Of a DNA stretch of 8,018 nt, positions 6,771 through 8,018 are shown in pieces. The first letter of the stretch is position 1; every line of letters begins with the position of its first letter. A program made the position numbers and the translations under genes. The notes under the pieces are model-generated. The model was given only the letters and a program-made list of their open reading frames with translations. It was not told the DNA's origin and ran no database searches. Origin of the DNA: JBBRHH01 sp038222915 (GTDB lineage Bacteria > Planctomycetota > Phycisphaerae > Tepidisphaerales > Tepidisphaeraceae); the NCBI GenBank assembly GCA_038222915.1, contig JBBRHH010000275.1, positions 1 through 8,018 on the forward strand. Direction: 5' to 3'.

Positions 6771-8018
6771 GCGCCCACCACGCCCTGAAATCGCGCGTAG
6801 GCCGCTTCCCACGCACCGCTGTTCCGGGGCTCAAAATGTTTCACATCAAAACTATTTCGCACGATCGTCCGCAGCGCCCCCAGGTCCTTCACGTCCCCTG
6901 TCGCGATCGCCTGTGTCAAAATATTCCCGGCCGCCGTTGCCTCCACCGGCCCGGCGATCACCGTCCGCCCGCAGGCATCCGCCGTCATCTGATTCAGCAA
7001 CGTATTCTGGCACCCGCCGCCCACAATATGAATCACGTTGATGCGCTGACCGAGGATGTCTTCAAAGCCCTCGATCGTCCGCCGATAAGCCAGCGCCAGA
7101 CTCTCCAGGCATGTCCGCACAAACTCTGCCCGGCTGTGCGGCTCTTTCTGCCCCGTCTTCTTGCAAAACGCCTCGATCTTCGCGGGCATATTCCCAGGCG
7201 CAAGAAACGGCAGATGGTTCGGATCGATCTGCGCCAGAAACGGCGTCGCGGCCTCCGCCATCGACGCCAGCTCGCCATAGCCATGCTCATACCCCTCGCT
7301 CGCCCACTGCTTGCGGCACTCCTGCACCAGCAGCATCCCCACGATGTTCTTCAGGAACCGGATGCTCCCGCCCACACCGCCTTCGTTCGTGTAATTGTAC
7401 TTCAGCGACTTCTCATTGATCACCGGCCGATTCAGTTCCACCCCCATCAGCGACCATGTCCCCGAGCTGATGTAACACCAGTCCGGCTTCTCCGCCCCGC
7501 TCACGCTCGCCGGCACCGCCGCCACCGCGCTCCCGGTGTCATGACACGCCGGCGCAATCAGCGGAATCGGGCCCGCCCCGCACTCCGCCGCCACCGCGTC
7601 CGTCAAATTCCCCAGCACCGTCCCCGACGGGACGATCTTCTGAAACAGCTTGGCCGGAATATCGAGTTCCCCCATCAAATCCGTCGCCCACGCCTTGCGT
7701 GTCGGATCATAAAGCTGGCTGGTCGACGCAATCGAAAACTCATTCGCCTTCACGCCGGTGAACAGATAATTGAACAGGTCCGGCACAAAGAGCAGCGACT
7801 CGGCCACATCCAGCATCGGCGACTTCATCTCGCGCAGCGCGATCAGTTGGAAAATCGTATTGATCTCCATCAACTGCAGTCCGGTCACATTGAAAATCCG
7901 CTCGCGCGACACCCGCTTGAACGTCCGCTCCATCACCCCCTGCGTAAACGTCCCCCGATACATGTACGGGTTCCCCAGAATCTCTCCATTGGGTGCGAGC
8001 AACCCAAAGTCCACACCC
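6767..8018 (-). CDS. rhaB: Rhamnulokinase (N-terminus outside window)
   Basis: This FGGY-family kinase phosphorylates L-rhamnulose to L-rhamnulose 1-phosphate with ATP, the second step of L-rhamnose catabolism. About 417 residues are visible against roughly 490 in E. coli RhaB. The frame is still open at the window end, where GVDFGLL corresponds to the GVDFVLL of E. coli, so about 70-100 N-terminal residues, including the first phosphate-binding loop, are missing. Seen directly: ACHDTGSA with the catalytic Asp codon at 7538..7540, SSGTWSLMG, NEGG, FLKNIVG, HIVGGGCQNTLLNQ, ADACGR and VIAGPVEATAAGN, all closely matching RhaB. A related deoxy-sugar kinase (fuculokinase-like) is possible, but SHDT/SSGTWSLMG and GGGCQNTLLNQ favour rhamnulokinase. 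It is the first visible gene of the - strand run, and its stop overlaps the amidohydrolase GTG start. No isomerase or aldolase is visible; they may lie beyond the right edge. Confidence 0.93.
   Translation of the reverse strand, partial: GVDFGLLAPNGEILGNPYMYRGTFTQGVMERTFKRVSRERIFNVTGLQLMEINTIFQLIALREMKSPMLDVAESLLFVPDLFNYLFTGVKANEFSIASTSQLYDPTRKAWATDLMGELDIPAKLFQKIVPSGTVLGNLTDAVAAECGAGPIPLIAPACHDTGSAVAAVPASVSGAEKPDWCYISSGTWSLMGVELNRPVINEKSLKYNYTNEGGVGGSIRFLKNIVGMLLVQECRKQWASEGYEHGYGELASMAEAATPFLAQIDPNHLPFLAPGNMPAKIEAFCKKTGQKEPHSRAEFVRTCLESLALAYRRTIEGFEDILGQRINVIHIVGGGCQNTLLNQMTADACGRTVIAGPVEATAAGNILTQAIATGDVKDLGALRTIVRNSFDVKHFEPRNSGAWEAAYARFQGVVGA

Noticed and set aside
6771..6812. N-terminal extension of the amidohydrolase to an ATG at 6812
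   Set aside because: It overlaps the kinase gene by 46 bp and adds residues before the first barrel strand; the GTG at 6770 overlaps the kinase stop as GTGA and fits the family.

Overview
The window looks like chromosome of a bacterium with moderately high GC, strong C/G preference at third codon positions and very tight gene packing. A DUF1559-type pseudopilin (N-terminal methylation motif plus C-terminal H-x9-DG motif), next to a membrane-anchored HEAT-repeat protein and a rhamnulokinase, suggests Planctomycetota or a related PVC lineage such as Phycisphaerae. This is an inference from gene content, not a phylogenetic result.

Layout. At the left edge, on the + strand, lies the C-terminal half of urease alpha subunit (ureC, 2..829, cut by the window start). 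It is followed by a small cysteine-rich, probably zinc-binding protein (888..1133). Everything else is on the - strand and reads right to left: rhamnulokinase (6767..8018, N-terminus cut by the window end), a metal-dependent amidohydrolase (5823..6770), a VWA-domain protein (4618..5784), an anchored HEAT-repeat protein (3876..4532), a DUF1559-like pseudopilin (2971..3879), a CrtC/AttH-like protein (2036..2974) and a calcineurin-like phosphoesterase (1130..2023). The two blocks converge, and their stop codons overlap at 1130..1133.

The seven - strand genes have the spacing of one transcription unit. Three junctions are 4-bp stop/start overlaps (GTGA at 6767..6770, ATGA at 3876..3879, ATGA at 2971..2974), and the other gaps are 12, 38 and 85 bp. 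No intrinsic terminator is visible between them. Functionally the unit is mixed: a sugar kinase with a hydrolase, then a VWA protein, then a possible envelope group (HEAT anchor, pseudopilin, lipocalin-like protein), then a phosphoesterase. The kinase/amidohydrolase pair may act together on a sugar or sugar derivative, and the HEAT/pseudopilin/CrtC-like trio looks translationally coupled. Both ideas rest on spacing only.

No tRNA, rRNA, CRISPR array, insertion sequence or phage signature was seen. No stretch longer than 300 bases lacks a gene; the longest gap is 85 bp. I found no clear new defence or mobile system. The least ordinary items are a pseudopilin carrying a DUF4114-like acidic motif, the coupled HEAT/pseudopilin/CrtC-like trio, and the small six-cysteine protein beside urease.
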